A DNA stretch of 64,000 nucleotides from Branchiostoma floridae (lineage: Eukaryota; Chordata; Leptocardii; Amphioxiformes; Branchiostomatidae): contig NC_049979.1 in assembly GCF_000003815.2 (NCBI RefSeq), positions 9,570,267 to 9,634,266 on the forward strand. The letters run 5' to 3'. The notes under the pieces are model-generated. The model was not told the DNA's origin. It saw only the letters and a list, made by a program, of their open reading frames with translations, and did not search any database. The translations under genes and the position numbers were made by a program. Numbering within the stretch: position 1 is the stretch's first letter; each line of letters starts with the position of its first letter. This document shows positions 51,801-63,700 of this stretch, piece after piece.

Positions 51801-54800
51801 TCTTTCATGCTGTCAGCCGTGCGAATGTTACAGTAGATAATATGGTAGCATGTTGACTTTGAATTGTAATGTCTGATTTTAAATCAATGGGTTCGAATTC
51901 CCAATGCTGAGTCCTCGGCAAAGTAACTTAGCGCCGATATTCCTACTCGACGTATGTGAAAATGGCACATACCCGATAGATCTATGTGTCCTCTCGAATG
52001 GGACGTAAAATGAACAAGCAAACAAAGAAACAAGTCAAAAGACAAACAAGCAAAATAAATAAGCAAACTATTACTCCAGGCTACCTCAACACTGCGTTAC
52101 TGCCGCTGCAGACCCTGAGAGAGAAGAGTCCGTCCTCGTGAGGGTCGTACGTGGACGGGACGATGATGTACTCGGCAGCAGGCAGCCGGACCCGCCGGGC
52201 GACCTGCCTCAGGCTGACGTACTCCGCGGACCGGGCCACAGACGCGTGGGACGAGAAGAAGTCGGGACCCAGAGGCAGGCGCGCACCTTTGGGCTGTTCG
52301 TTGCAAAAATGCAAAGATGATTCTTGCGGATTTCATGTTAACACAGATGTGGTGAATATAGACAAAAGTTAGCCTTACTTCGACAGTTGGCAGCTGTCTA
52401 TCCGTGGTGCATGTAATATTGTAATTTTGAGTATCATTTACCTACTCAGTCTCAATTGTCCACACGTATCAAGACCCAAATGCCATTTTAAGATAACAGG
52501 TTACTTAAACGGCTAGAGCCGCCTAGGTCTTCTGAAACAATATTTTGCAGAATCAGAGTTAGTACTTCGTTTTCAGGGTATTTCGAATGTGGTATCGCCG
52601 TTTACATTGACTTATATGCATTCATGTGTAGTCTGAAAGCATGATATTGCGATATCAGAATTCCTTATTTCGCGGAAGTGTTAAACGTACATTATAGACA
52701 GCAAATCCTATCGTCCTCAGCGGCTTCCCCCTTCTCTGTCTCTGGCGGAGGGATATGACGCAGCTACATCCGGGCTCTTCTCCCGGGTTCGCATCCTTGT
52801 CGTTCTCCACTAGATGTAGCCTGAACTGTGGGTTGATCCAGAACGTGTCTACAGTACCATGGAAGGACGGTAGGATGGTTAGGGCATCAGCTAAACAATG
52901 GTATGAACAAAAAGGACTGAAAAGAATTTAACATACTTCATGAGACAAAGAAATTGCTCTAACGAAGTGTGAACGCTAATAGCTCTTCCTCAACTTCTGG
53001 TATAAAAAAGGTCGAATTAGCTTGCATATCGGCAACGAGGGATAAAACATCTAGAGTTGGAAAGTTTCTGGAAATGTATAAGGAATCTTCACTTGAGGCA
53101 AGTGAAGAGTCTGATGTTCCAGTTTTAATGATGCTGTTGGTTTATGCTAACTTGAAACAACCGAGCAGTACCACAACCTCCCACCTTTGACTTGTGAGCA
53201 CCCTCCTGCGGTCAGTCCCTCCGTCCACTGCCCATGCGCGCCGGCCATGACCCATCTCTTGCGCTGATCCCTGATGACCTCAGGAGGCACGTGGCAGATC
53301 TCCAAGTACGTGAACTGCTTTACAAAGTCATCAAGGGCCATCCTAGTGCGAAAAGAGCGGTGATCGGTTTAAAATAAGTCACAATAAGTCATGGGCTATA
53401 GTAAAAACCATTTCAGCACCAAGGACAGACTCCAACTTCCCATCTTTATGCGCCATGCACTCTTTACTTAACCCGTAAAAAGATGCGATTATTTGTACAC
53501 TAAAAGTAGTTAATAAGAGATTAGATCCTTATCAAAATGGTATTGGTTGGTTGCCTATGTTCTTAACTACTGCGCTTACAGTCCAACATCTTAACAAATT
53601 CACATGTAACAACATTCCACATTACATAACCAGCAGAAATTTCTACCTACAGTCGACGTAGTTGTGGACGTGCCATGCGTTGTTTCAGATACTCACCAGA
53701 CTTCCCCTGAACTGTCAAACGTCAGGCCCATCATTTCTCGCTGTTCGTTGGATATACTCTTCCATTCTATGGATCTACCGAAGAAAGAAACAAAATATGA
53801 TGTCTAGATGAAGGTTAAACACCCAGGTAATTAGATACGCCAAATCACAGTTACTCAAGAAACTGGATATGGTTTTTCATTGTCTGACAAAGATTATCAA
53901 GAACTCGAAAGGACTTCTGTTAGGTGCTGTTTTACGATACTTATTGCCTCCTCGTGTTTCATGAAAAACGATAAATTTCTCTCTACCTATAGTGGAGATG
54001 CCAAAATATTTCAGAAAGTTTGTGCAGATCAGATCCTTACTCCTCACTCCAGGAACCCTTCCAGTCCACGGTCTCTCCGTGCGGACTGCGCAGTCGCAAT
54101 AGAGGAATCTCTCTGTCGTCACCCCTCGGTGTCCTGACTCTTACCTGTAGGCGCATATCACACGTCACTTTGGACGTACAAACATTTTTTCTCAAACAAC
54201 GATCAAGACAGCAATTTTTGGCAAAGTCTTGACGAGGATCGCCTTTGTTAGAAGCACGTGATTGAATAAAAAGTACACCATTGATAACAATATTTCGTAA
54301 GTGCCATATGATACCTCATTCCATTTTAGAAGCAGATGAATAGTTCAGTGGTTAACACCTGATTTTCTGACCATTTTGTTGTTTTCGTTTGTTCTTGTAT
54401 ACAGTCAATATACAATAGAGTTCGTACCTTGGCCAGTGCAGATATCGCGTAGGCCTGCTCAGCATACAACCCACTGGCTGTCAGCTTTCGCTGGGGCGGT
54501 TTTTCTGGAGACTGAATACAGGTGAAACATGAAGTCAAGTCAGTTAAAGAGAGCCAATGGATTAAACAAGTGTTTGATAAAATATGACTACGTTTCCGAC
54601 TCTCTACAGCACATTTTTATTTCTTATTTTCTGTTTGTTTGTACAGTACTAGTCATCAATTTACTGTATTCCGCGATACTTATAATTATTTTTGTCATTG
54701 AGGGTAATGTTCTGCAGATTTGTATCTTCCTTCGCATAGCATTTGTTCAACATTGTCGCCCGTGCTTGTATCGACAAACATTATAGGGTATAAGGGCAGA

Positions 54801-57489
54801 TATCTTTTAAGCTCACCGAAATGTAACAGCTCAGCAGAGAATAACGCTCAAACGCCTTCTGAATGAGACTAAAGAAATGGCCGGGAAGTTTTTCCTTGAG
54901 AAAGTAGACCTCGGAGATGCCTCCTGTCCAGTCTTCGACGGCGTCTGTTGTTGACAGCTCTCTCAATGCCGCATAGCTACCCAGAAGCCTATAGGCAAAA
55001 TATGAATAAAATTGAGTTCAAGTTTTCTCTATACATCTGTTATCGATACATGTGTATCTTCATGAAATCAAACGCAGTCAGTGTGACCCTACATCATCAC
55101 ACTCTAGACAATCTAATTAAAAACTCGACATAATTTTGATACGATGAAAGAATTCATAATTGGATTAATTTCTTTATCGGTGACATTAGTGGATGTGATC
55201 TCGCCGCAAATGAGCCACAAACATCGACTTCATATAGCGGCGAGAAGCAGGGACCCAGTATGAAGCTCTGAGGAAGGTGTCTGAGAGACACCGAAACGTA
55301 AGCAAAGTGAGCACAAACAGGTTGTGTAAAATAATTCTTCAATATCCGACGTAATGGAGTTTCTGTCTAATGTAATGTCTGTAATGTCAACGTACTTTGC
55401 GTAGGCCTTCTCCAGAAGCGACGCCCAGAAATGCCGCTTAGACACGGAGTGTGCGAACACGAGCTTCCCGTCTATGGTGGGGAGCCTGTCGTCCACGGCT
55501 ACTTCTGTCCACCTGGAAAAAACAAGTGATTTCTTTTGTTGAGTTTGAGGATTACTTTGTGGTAACCAATGTACTGATGTTGTATTGAAGTACATGATTT
55601 GCGCATTTTGCCTTATCAATACTGTGATTCTTAATTTTTGTGTGATGTGAATCCAAGAAGTGAAAGATGTGAGACTTTTGCTACGCGTATTTGTTACTTT
55701 AATACTCACCCGTCAGGTCCCCACAGTCGAAAACTGAAGAGCCCGCAGTAGCCCTCGGAGAACCCCTGCAGTTCCGGCTGGACCGCATGGCGGAACAACT
55801 TGGAGTTCTGGCACACAGACGACATGCTGGCGACTATCCGCGCGCTCCCTGTCAGGATGACGATGGAACACAGATTTCAAAAATCGTACGCTATTGTATG
55901 TTGCCCTTAATTACTTCCACTTGTAATCATGCCCGTTCTAATCGCCTTTCAAAATTTACGAAGAACTTCAAAAATACTAACGGTGCAATGGCTTGTGAAT
56001 GGAGTGTTCGCTTTGAATTTTGAATGCTTTCTATTTTGTACCCCTTTGTTCATGTACAAAGTAGATAGTCCGACAAATCGCCGTAGACACGTCAATATAA
56101 TTTCTGCCTGGAGAGTATCCTCACCTAGTTCTCCCGGGTCGACGTCAAACGAATCCGTACAGCTGCCCAACTGCGGACTGTTTGTCAGTTCCTACAGGGG
56201 AACGAGACTTGATCATTCACCAAATCAACAAACAGACATACATAATTTGATGATTCAATGACTGATTTAAGTCATTCAAAAAACATTCAAACTGACGATC
56301 GCATGTCGTACGATTGTATTGAATTTAAGGTGTAATATGTAGGAAATTAGATTTGTCATGATGCTGATTATGTTGTTCTGGCGCCACGTTGTATGAGTAC
56401 TTATTGTATAGTACTTAGTGTTTGTCCCGTATTTTTCACAGCTACGAAGGTATCATGGAAAACAGATGTGGGAAATTCCATTTCATTATATCAAATGTCT
56501 TTGAATTCAGATATGGATGACAACCACACAATCTCTCTAGACTAGCCAACGAGTGAAAGTTATAGCGGTTGTTTTTTTGCCTCAACAACTTCCTTAATGT
56601 TCCCTCTGTACGCATTTCCGGGTCAGAGCTCGGTAAGGTAATCTTGATCTAACACCTGTGTGTCCCTGCTCTTGCCTACAACACACGTTATCAAGGCTTT
56701 CGGGTCAGTGGAGTAACTTTGTACCGCCGCCTACAGGTCAAAATACAATCCTACCCAGGTCAACATACAATCCTACATGTACTACCGATGTTCATGTAGT
56801 GGTAATTCAGTTGAAATTGTTGACATAGTTGATGCAGTGTGAATGATGGCCCCACCCATATACCTGCTCAGCCCTTAGTTGGACAGGCAGACACAGTCAG
56901 GTTACCGTGTTCTATATCCGTGGCAGGTTTGTCGGACAAGGTTCCCTTCTTTGCGGGACAAGACGATTATGTGTGCACAAACGTGGTGTAAACACGGGGA
57001 CACGTCAGTGTATGGGCGATCCTGAACAATTGGCTGGCAATGGGCCGTAACACGGGGTAAAGAAAACACAGCTACCGAAATGGCGCACCCAGTAGCAGTA
57101 AGGTTCATTATCGGGGGCATCTAGCTATATGGTTGGGTAGAAATCATCATGAGTTCTAATGTTGTTGCTGTTAAACGTTCATGACAGTTGTTTTGGGGGT
57201 TTTACCTTTGAAATGAATAAATGCCCAAATGACGTATACAAAGACCTTTCACGGGTTACGTACACCATTTGGGATTCAGGTGAGCGAGTAAAGAAAGAAT
57301 GTCTGTACGTAACATTACCTTCGGTCGTCTCCAGAAGACTTGTCTACCGGCCAGTCTTGGGTCCCCTTGGGGTGATATGGAGCGATCTGACGCCGGGAAC
57401 TCATCATCCTTGAACAGCACACCGTCCCTGAAGCACCTTTCCCTCAGCGCATCCACGTTCACACCCACCTGTTGTCTTCGGACCGCCAT
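45818..57489 (-). CDS. Calpain A: complete calpain-like protein without the catalytic triad
   Basis: Twenty minus-strand exons: 57319-57489 (ATG), 56125-56191, 55710-55848, 55396-55512, 54817-54988, 54428-54511, 54041-54144, 53697-53774, 53185-53342, 52691-52848, 52085-52293, 51731-51773, 51379-51453, 51123-51180, 50702-50760, 50237-50305, 49656-49734, 47810-47926, 46953-47011, 45818-45844 (TAG). Phases agree, giving 680 residues (human CAPN1 714). Order: N-terminal anchor with [10 protein letters not shown], CysPc core (about 20-345), CBSW/C2-like domain (about 350-490, [20 protein letters not shown]), penta-EF-hand domain (about 505-680) ending LLHLCLYA. The GDCW site reads GSAR (Ala82 for Cys), GHAY reads EQAY (Gln241 for His), RNPWG reads RSPHG (Ser270 for Asn). 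EF2 (564-575, [12 protein letters not shown]) keeps Ca ligands; EF3 (594-605) lost most. The protein should fold as a classical calpain but cannot cut by the known mechanism; a regulatory or scaffold role, as proposed for CAPN6 and fly Calpain-C, is inference. Splice sites are intact, so it does not look like a decayed pseudogene. Confidence 0.93.
45879..45985. mobile_element. CTCCAAGCAG-family MITE, copy 4, with 8-bp target duplication
   Basis: A 107-bp hairpin in the last intron of calpain A. Ends TAGTCTCTAAGCAGACCTAT and the complement ending GCTTGGAGATTA pair over about 26 bp. A perfect 8-bp direct repeat GTCAATTC flanks it at 45871-45878 and 45986-45993. Confidence 0.85.
48335..48482. 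repeat. Direct duplication of a TATATAA-containing block
   Basis: About 42 bp at 48335-48376 (GGTTCGCTACGGGAGG through TTCTTATATAACTTTTAATC) recur at 48440-48482 with few changes. Both carry a TATATAA core. The pair sits in calpain A intron 17, just left of a GC-rich patch. It might be a remnant of tandem LTR or promoter units; no ORF is attached. Confidence 0.55.
49382..49396. repeat. G15 homopolymer
   Basis: Fifteen consecutive G residues on the plus strand in calpain A intron 17, about 260 bp from the exon at 49656. The length may vary between individuals or be affected by sequencing error. Confidence 0.8.
50306..50701 (-). other. U12-type (minor spliceosome) intron in calpain A
   Basis: The minus-strand donor after the codon for Asp564 reads GTATCCTTTC, the exact U12 5' splice-site consensus. 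The branch-point consensus TCCTTAAC occurs at 50315-50322, about 10 bases before the CAG acceptor, the close spacing expected of U12 introns; there is no long polypyrimidine tract. A GT/GC alternating tract (50651-50676) lies near the donor. The paralogous intron at 62976-63382 has the same signals at the same codon position. Confidence 0.88.
50651..50676. repeat. Alternating TG/CG dinucleotide tract
   Basis: A 26-bp strictly alternating purine-pyrimidine run (TG)n(CG)n(TG)n, with an inner CGCGCGCGCG, in calpain A intron 15. It starts 26 bp inside the intron from the U12 donor. Such tracts can adopt Z-DNA; no function is implied. Confidence 0.85.
51860..52075 (+). mobile_element. tRNA-derived SINE remnant (plus strand)
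   Basis: A B-box-like GGGTTCGAATTCCC near 51889 is followed by GTCCTCGGCAAAGTAACTTA, a decayed form of the metazoan SINE tail block, then AATGGCACATACCCGATAGA and TGGGACGTAAAATGAAC, with an A-rich tail to about 52070. The A box is not recognisable. It lies in a calpain A intron between the exons at 52085 and 51773. It resembles the tail of the SINE at 10500-10726. Confidence 0.65.
55175..55345 (+). mobile_element. Retroelement debris with a hammerhead-ribozyme-like core
   Basis: In calpain A intron 4, the plus strand at 55268-55297 reads CTGAGGA, then a stem GGTGTC-tgaga-GACACC, then GAAAC. This is the order of a hammerhead ribozyme core (CUGAUGA, stem II, GAAA) with one core change (T to G). 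Such motifs are known in terminal repeats of Penelope-like retroelements. The partner strands for stems I and III are not clear, so it is probably an inactive remnant. Borders are approximate. Confidence 0.45.
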
Positions 57490-58540
57490 TTCGCGGTCTC
57501 AACTATCCCTCCTCTGTCAACTACCGTTAGGATAAGAGTGTGAAACACTGCCGGGAAAACCGCTAGCTCTCAGAGGACTCTGACAGCGAAGATATGGCTG
57601 CTCACCGGTTCTTTCTACCCCGGAGAATGATTCAGCGGGTGTTGTTGGTGAAAGCTTCCACCCGGGCGTGACACACGGGTATTAATGACAGGGTGGGCAG
57701 GTCCAGTTTCATCCCGCCACTCAGCCGGAATGGGGAATGAATGGAGTCATTGCCACAGGACCCAATAATCATGATGGCGCACATTAGCTAATTGTGCGCC
57801 CGGTTAGTAGTTGTTGGCGCGTCAGACAGGTAGTGATAATAGCCGTACAGAAGCCTGCCACATCTACTTCTTGTGCGCATGAAGGGTTAGCCAATAATCC
57901 ACAGACAAGGGTGCCTGTGTTTCCAAGAGAGGCACTCCTGTCTATAGGTCACACGTTGACAAAACGACGCCGAGTACATGAGTAAAGAGAATCTGAACAA
58001 CGGCTAATACCGAGCAGCATACTCTTCAAGTTTGAAACCAGGACCATGGTTTATTGTGATAAATTGAAGCTGATAACCCTGAGGATGTAGTGAAGAATTT
58101 CGGGACGGGCGCTCAGAAGGCATGCGGCGCTGTGTACACACAAACAAAACTGTGTAACATGAGTGCAGTAACGATAGCCTCTTAAGGGCAACTCTCATAA
58201 CCCACCGGGCAGAGGATCAGGCACTATTGTCCAGATAATCCTCGCCTTAAGCTAGGTAGTTTACATAATCTGACCCCAAATCATAGTTCTTCGCCATCAA
58301 AACTCTGATGCCATCAGCATTCCGACTGCCCACTTCACGTGTCACATTAGATGTAGCTCGTCATATGATATTAATCTCGCAGAAGTTTCAAGCAGGCTGT
58401 GACATTACCAACCGCAGCCAATGATCTAGTCAACATTCCTGTAACTTTCTCGACTATCTTAAGAATGCCCTCAGTTTGCGTGCGACAATCTCAATCACCC
58501 ATACACCGGCAAACCTCCTTGTAGCTTTGCTCTTACCTTG
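57490..58540. other. Calpain A 5' flank and tandem intergenic DNA
   Basis: About 1 kb between the calpain A start codon and the MITE at 58541. The first 200 bases are GC-rich and likely hold the 5' UTR and promoter. No TATA box at a convincing distance, no further exon and no RNA gene were seen. Confidence 0.4.
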
Positions 58541-58712
58541 TGCAGTAATGTTCGCGGTGGTTTTATGTTCACGATTTTTGCGTTGGAAATTTTCCACGAC
58601 TTAAAACCATCGCGAACATTTTCCCATGGCATTAAGACTACAGTACATGGTGCTACCGCGAACTTAAAACCATCGCGAACAGTCCTTTCCGTCTATCGCG
58701 AAATTACAGTAC
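58541..58712. mobile_element. CGCGAA-rich MITE, copy 2
   Basis: Same family as 8703-8913. It begins GCAGTAATGTTCGCGGTGG and ends with the roughly inverted ATCGCGAAATTACAGTA, with internal CGCGAACTTAAAACCATCGC and its complements. It is shorter (about 172 bp) and its terminal repeats are less perfect than in copy 1. Confidence 0.75.
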
Positions 58713-58893
58713 CCACTTCTGAAGTGTACTGTTCAGATCTAGAACGCGGATGAACACGGGCAGGATTCAGTACATGTAAGCCCTGTATCAGTGCTTCTAG
58801 TAGTATTTGCAGGAGCTTCCTTAGATGACACAATCCTTCTTGGATAACGTAATAATTCAAACATGACTCACAATCGTACCGACAGACACCTCT

Positions 58894-60784
58894 TTTATTG
58901 AATCATGATAATATCGTCACCATCTGTTCCAATGTATGAAGTAAATTCCACCACTTTGCATTCCACCACTAGCATAGCACTAGCTTAATCAATTAAAAAC
59001 ACCATATGTGGTGATTCATACATGAAAATAAAGAAAATGCCAGTAACTTACAGACTAACCAAAACTTTCCTGCCAGACCATGGGTTCCTGTTTCCTAAAA
59101 TACTTAATATTGGCATACACCAGTAGGTGTTCATAGAAGTGTTCTCTGACTCTGTATGTACATTCACTACTGCACAGAACCGGTATTCCATGTACTCTAT
59201 CATCATGGTAGTTGGGCCAGTTAAACTGGATTTTTGATTGGAACTGAAAGAAAACTTCAACATGGACTGGAAGATAGATGTTGATTTTCCCAAACTGAGG
59301 TAGAGAGTTCACAGACAGCATTGGTATCACTGCACATGGCCCCTGGATTTTTGTCCCATAGTTGGACTACTGCATCACTGTACCAATAAATCTTGTATGC
59401 CAAAGCTAGAATTGACTACTGCTACAAATGATGTGGGTGGACTTATAGACAAAGTGTTGACAAAAAAGCCAACCTTTGTATACGTAATTTCAAGAGAAGC
59501 AAATACTGCATCATAATATACTCTCTTGAGTGCTTTGTCATTGTTATTGCCATTATGGAACCAGTATTTGGCCAAAGTGAATGTAACTGATATGTATAAA
59601 AGGTTGCATCTCTGTACTGTCTAAAGTCTTGTATTGGTCAAAATAGTCACACTTCATCCATATTTCTGTTGAATCTTTTCTGTGGTATGGTACCCAGCTA
59701 AAAAGCTACAGATATGTGGCCTGAATGACATCGTTTATAACAATGCTTGCTTCTATTGATTAGTGAAAAGCACACACATTTAGAAAATATTTCGCCAGGA
59801 GTACAGCATATCTTCTGCCATTCTGTGTTATGCCTCCTCTGTAGGAAAAAGTGTAGAAACTCCCCATTTTCATGAAGCCATATACATGTAGTTAGAACAG
59901 TAGAAAGAGACTGTTGCACAACTCTGTCATGGTTAGAATACAGTTGGAAGCACAATTCCTACTTCATTGCAATACAAATCCTTAAAAATCTCCATCAATA
60001 GAATTACATTTTCCACAAATCACCATGGATTAGTTAATTATCATTCACTTCTTATTCACCATATATCTTTTAAATGATAACATCATTAGCATAATTTAAT
60101 CTTGCATATATATGTTCATTTCCAAATCTGACACATACTAAAAATTGCACAGCAAGAATAAGAAAAAGAACTGCAAACCCCTTTGCCTGAAAAGAGTAAT
60201 TAAAATCAACATAACATCAAGTAACTCTTTATCAAAATTTACATTCATTCAGCTATCTGGAATGTAAAGAAGTTTTAAGGACTATAAAACTCTGTTAAAT
60301 ATAAATAATTGCAGTCAAAAACACACACCAATTTGCTACTAATATATACCAAAATAGTTTCTGATTACAAACAGTAATTCATGACTATTCCTAGTAACCA
60401 AATAATTCCCAACAACTGCTAAAATGTCCGTCCATACTGCTAGTCCAGCTATACCAAATCGCTACTTCAACTTACTAGCACTTGGTTTGGTCCTCTGCCT
60501 TCTGCATAAAGAAAAACAAATGCTGAAAATTACCTAAAATATTTGAATGAACGACCCAGGGAGTATCCAAAGTACTGTTGAAGTTATCTAACACACACTG
60601 GGAAAGAATAATGCGGCACCTTCAGCTTAACACTACCACTGTTACAACACCGACCCTTTAAGTACTGTACTATACATGTGTATATTACTGTGGCTGTATT
60701 GGGTAAGGGTTTTTCAATTGATTCCACTATTCCGCTCTTCATGTGTTAATGGATGGTTAACATCACATCCACATGTCATTCTCC
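58894..60784 (-). other. Probable long 3' UTR of calpain B with poly(A) signal
   Basis: On the minus strand an AATAAA lies at 58894-58899, about 1.9 kb after the calpain B stop codon. The stretch between is AT-rich with scattered short ORFs and no splice signals I trust, so it is read as one long 3' UTR. Earlier, unnoticed poly(A) sites are possible. Confidence 0.45.
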
Positions 60785-63700
60785 TCAGCAGTACATGGTA
60801 ACTGTCAACCACTGCAAGAAACAAAGAGGAAACCTGTTAGTACAGCTCTTGTCTTAATACAAGTGTATTACCACCCAAAAACTTTTAAAATGGAACCTGA
60901 ACAGGAGTCCTGTAAAACCTTAAGACATTCTTCATACAAGACAACAGAATTTTTTGAGGGAGAGATGGGGAAAGAGGAGACGAGAAAGAGGAGAGAGAGA
61001 AACAGTGCTTGCACAAACCTGTTTTCCTGTTATCCTCTATTCATAATGTTGCAGTTTTCCTAAATAATGGCTTAAAGCTTAAGTTCAAGTCATTCATTTA
61101 TGTGAAATTACATCAAAAGCATCAAGTGGTAGATGATACAGGAAACCACTTTGGACAGGATGTAGAATAGGAGGAACTCTGCAAGTAAGATTGGTAAAAC
61201 CACAACAAAGCTTAATATTCATGTTCTACAATTTCTATAAGGGCTAGAATACTTACATCCTCCAGTCCTAGACTGGCCTTGTTGCCATCCATGAATGATG
61301 CGAAGGCCTCTGTTGGTTGCAAAAGACAAGTATTATTGCACATGAATCAAGAGTCACAGCAATACAACAATACTCACCATTTCCGCCCCTTAAACAACTT
61401 GTCTCGCTCCTATGTATAAAATACACTTTGCACTCAAAAAATACAAACAAGATATAACACTAGTTCACCTTCATCCATCGGGTAACCTATATCCGTTGTT
61501 TTTCAAAACAGCGCATTTAGTGATATCCTAGTTGATTGACGACGGTTTCAAATTCTAATATTTTCAAAACATAGCAGTTTGAACTCACATTTCGTCAGCA
61601 TGATAGCCCTAAATACCCTGCTTTTGAAAACATCGAATATAGGTTATCCCGCTGATAAAGGTGAACTAGCGTTATGCATAAAATACATAATACATAATGC
61701 AATGCACATGAATGTGCTCATCAAACTTTTATGTGTCCTTCCGTCATGTCATCAAATTACATTGCACAATGAATAAGAAATATATACTCTGAGTCTGCCA
61801 ATGTGTTTGAAATAAACAATTAACGATGTTTACAAATTTAACTACAGTCATACTGGTATTGAACAAGCGTACTTACTGAACATGGCCTTGAGGCGAATGG
61901 TGAGTGCGATGAAGTCTGGGAAGGAGATGGTCTGGTCGTCAGCCTGGTAACGCAGCACGATCTGCTGGAATATGGTGTTCTTCAGCTTGAAACCTACAGA
62001 ACAAGATGGAAAAAGGAGAAACAAAACTTGATTCATGGCAACAAAGATATTGCAAATAGGTTATAAAACAATAACATATTTCCTCATTAATCTCGTAACA
62101 TACCCTTTACAAATAAAATTCCACACTGCTAAGTACTGACTTCAGTGCTCGAAATACTTTTTTCAGCCTTGTTGCCCAGGCGGCAACCTGAGTCAAAAGC
62201 CAGGTTGCGCCATCAACTTTTCAGGTTGTCCCCACTTCCAAGTTATTACTTTCTTCAAATTAGCTACTTATCCATTATCTTTTCTTCCAGTAATGGTCTT
62301 CCCAACTCGCTACTGTAAAACTTATACATGTAGGTGGGGGAAAGCGGTGTTCCAACTGCAAAATTTCAGGTTGCCCAATGTGCAACCAGGGTTTAAAATT
62401 AAGTTGCGCAAAGCAAAATGTGGTTGCAATTGCAAGTGGGTATTTCGAGCACTGGACTAAGTCTTACATTTGTGAAGCTGGTGTATTATGCCAACAGGCA
62501 GTTATACCAAATATATAGATACATCTGATACAGAAATTGTCTGTTACTCACCCACATGCTCCAGAGCTAGGCGGAGTTCATATGTGTCAAAGTCTCCAGA
62601 CTTATCAGCATCAAACATCTTGAACACACCCTGCATACCAAACATAAATTTCTTTGTTAGCTTGTTCTCCTATACTCAATGTTGTACAAAGGCAAGGCAA
62701 TTCCCATCTTAAACCTGGGTTTAAGACTGAGGTTTTATTGTCAGCAAGGCTACCATTTCAACAATGACATGATTGTACAAACTGTTTATTGTAAGGGCAG
62801 GGCAAGTTTACACAAGGTCCGCAGTCACAAAGGTGTCAATTATGTCATAAGCCTGTGGATTCCTCACTCTAAAGAATATAACTTAAAAGGCAGAACAGGT
62901 ACTTACTGTCCACAGCTTGATGTCTGACCACAAGTCAAAGAACTCATCGAGTCCGAGCATTCCTGACTTGTCGTCCTGAGGTGGAGTTAAGGTGACAAAA
63001 CAGGGCAGAAAAGGGATGAGGCTCAAACTACACTGTACCACATGCATACATGTAGGAGTGGGTAAACTGTTTTGGGATGTCTACCTGCATCTCACTGGCC
63101 CACCACAAAACCAACCCTAGTATGACGTAACATACATCCAGTAGAGGCTCAAAACATGCCTACAGATATAACATGTTTGTACAGCATAGATTTCTACTTA
63201 AGGGCCACATTTCGTTATATGCATTCCCTTCTAATAGATAGTTTTTCCAATGGACGCATGCATAAAGAATCCTATCTCTAGTGACCACCTTTCCACATAG
63301 ACCAGATATTATTGCTACCCCAAGTAGTCTTTTGCGTTAGTTTTGACTGTACATCAATGGAGGTTGACAGTAGAAAGGATACATCCATAAGGGCCACCAT
63401 GGAACGGCACAGCTCCACGTTGAACCCGTTGAATTCAAAATAGGACAGCTCTGTAAGAAGTGAACAGACATCATTAGTGAACACCTTCAACATTTCAATC
63501 TTAAATGCTTTGTGAGTGGTGAGATTGAAGATTTACTTAAATTCATTTCTGTTTTAATTAGCCAAGGTGGCCCATCTCAATGGCATGTTTCTGCTTTTTA
63601 GTGAAGTCCTGCAATTTACATGTAATAATAACATAGAAGTATAAACATATAAAGCTTAACAGGTTAGGCCATAATGTACAAGACATCAGATTTTATAAGT

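Noticed and set aside
59048-59330. Two overlapping minus-strand frames of 81 and 91 codons
   Set aside because: They lie in the probable 3' UTR of calpain B, are AT-rich and resemble no protein.
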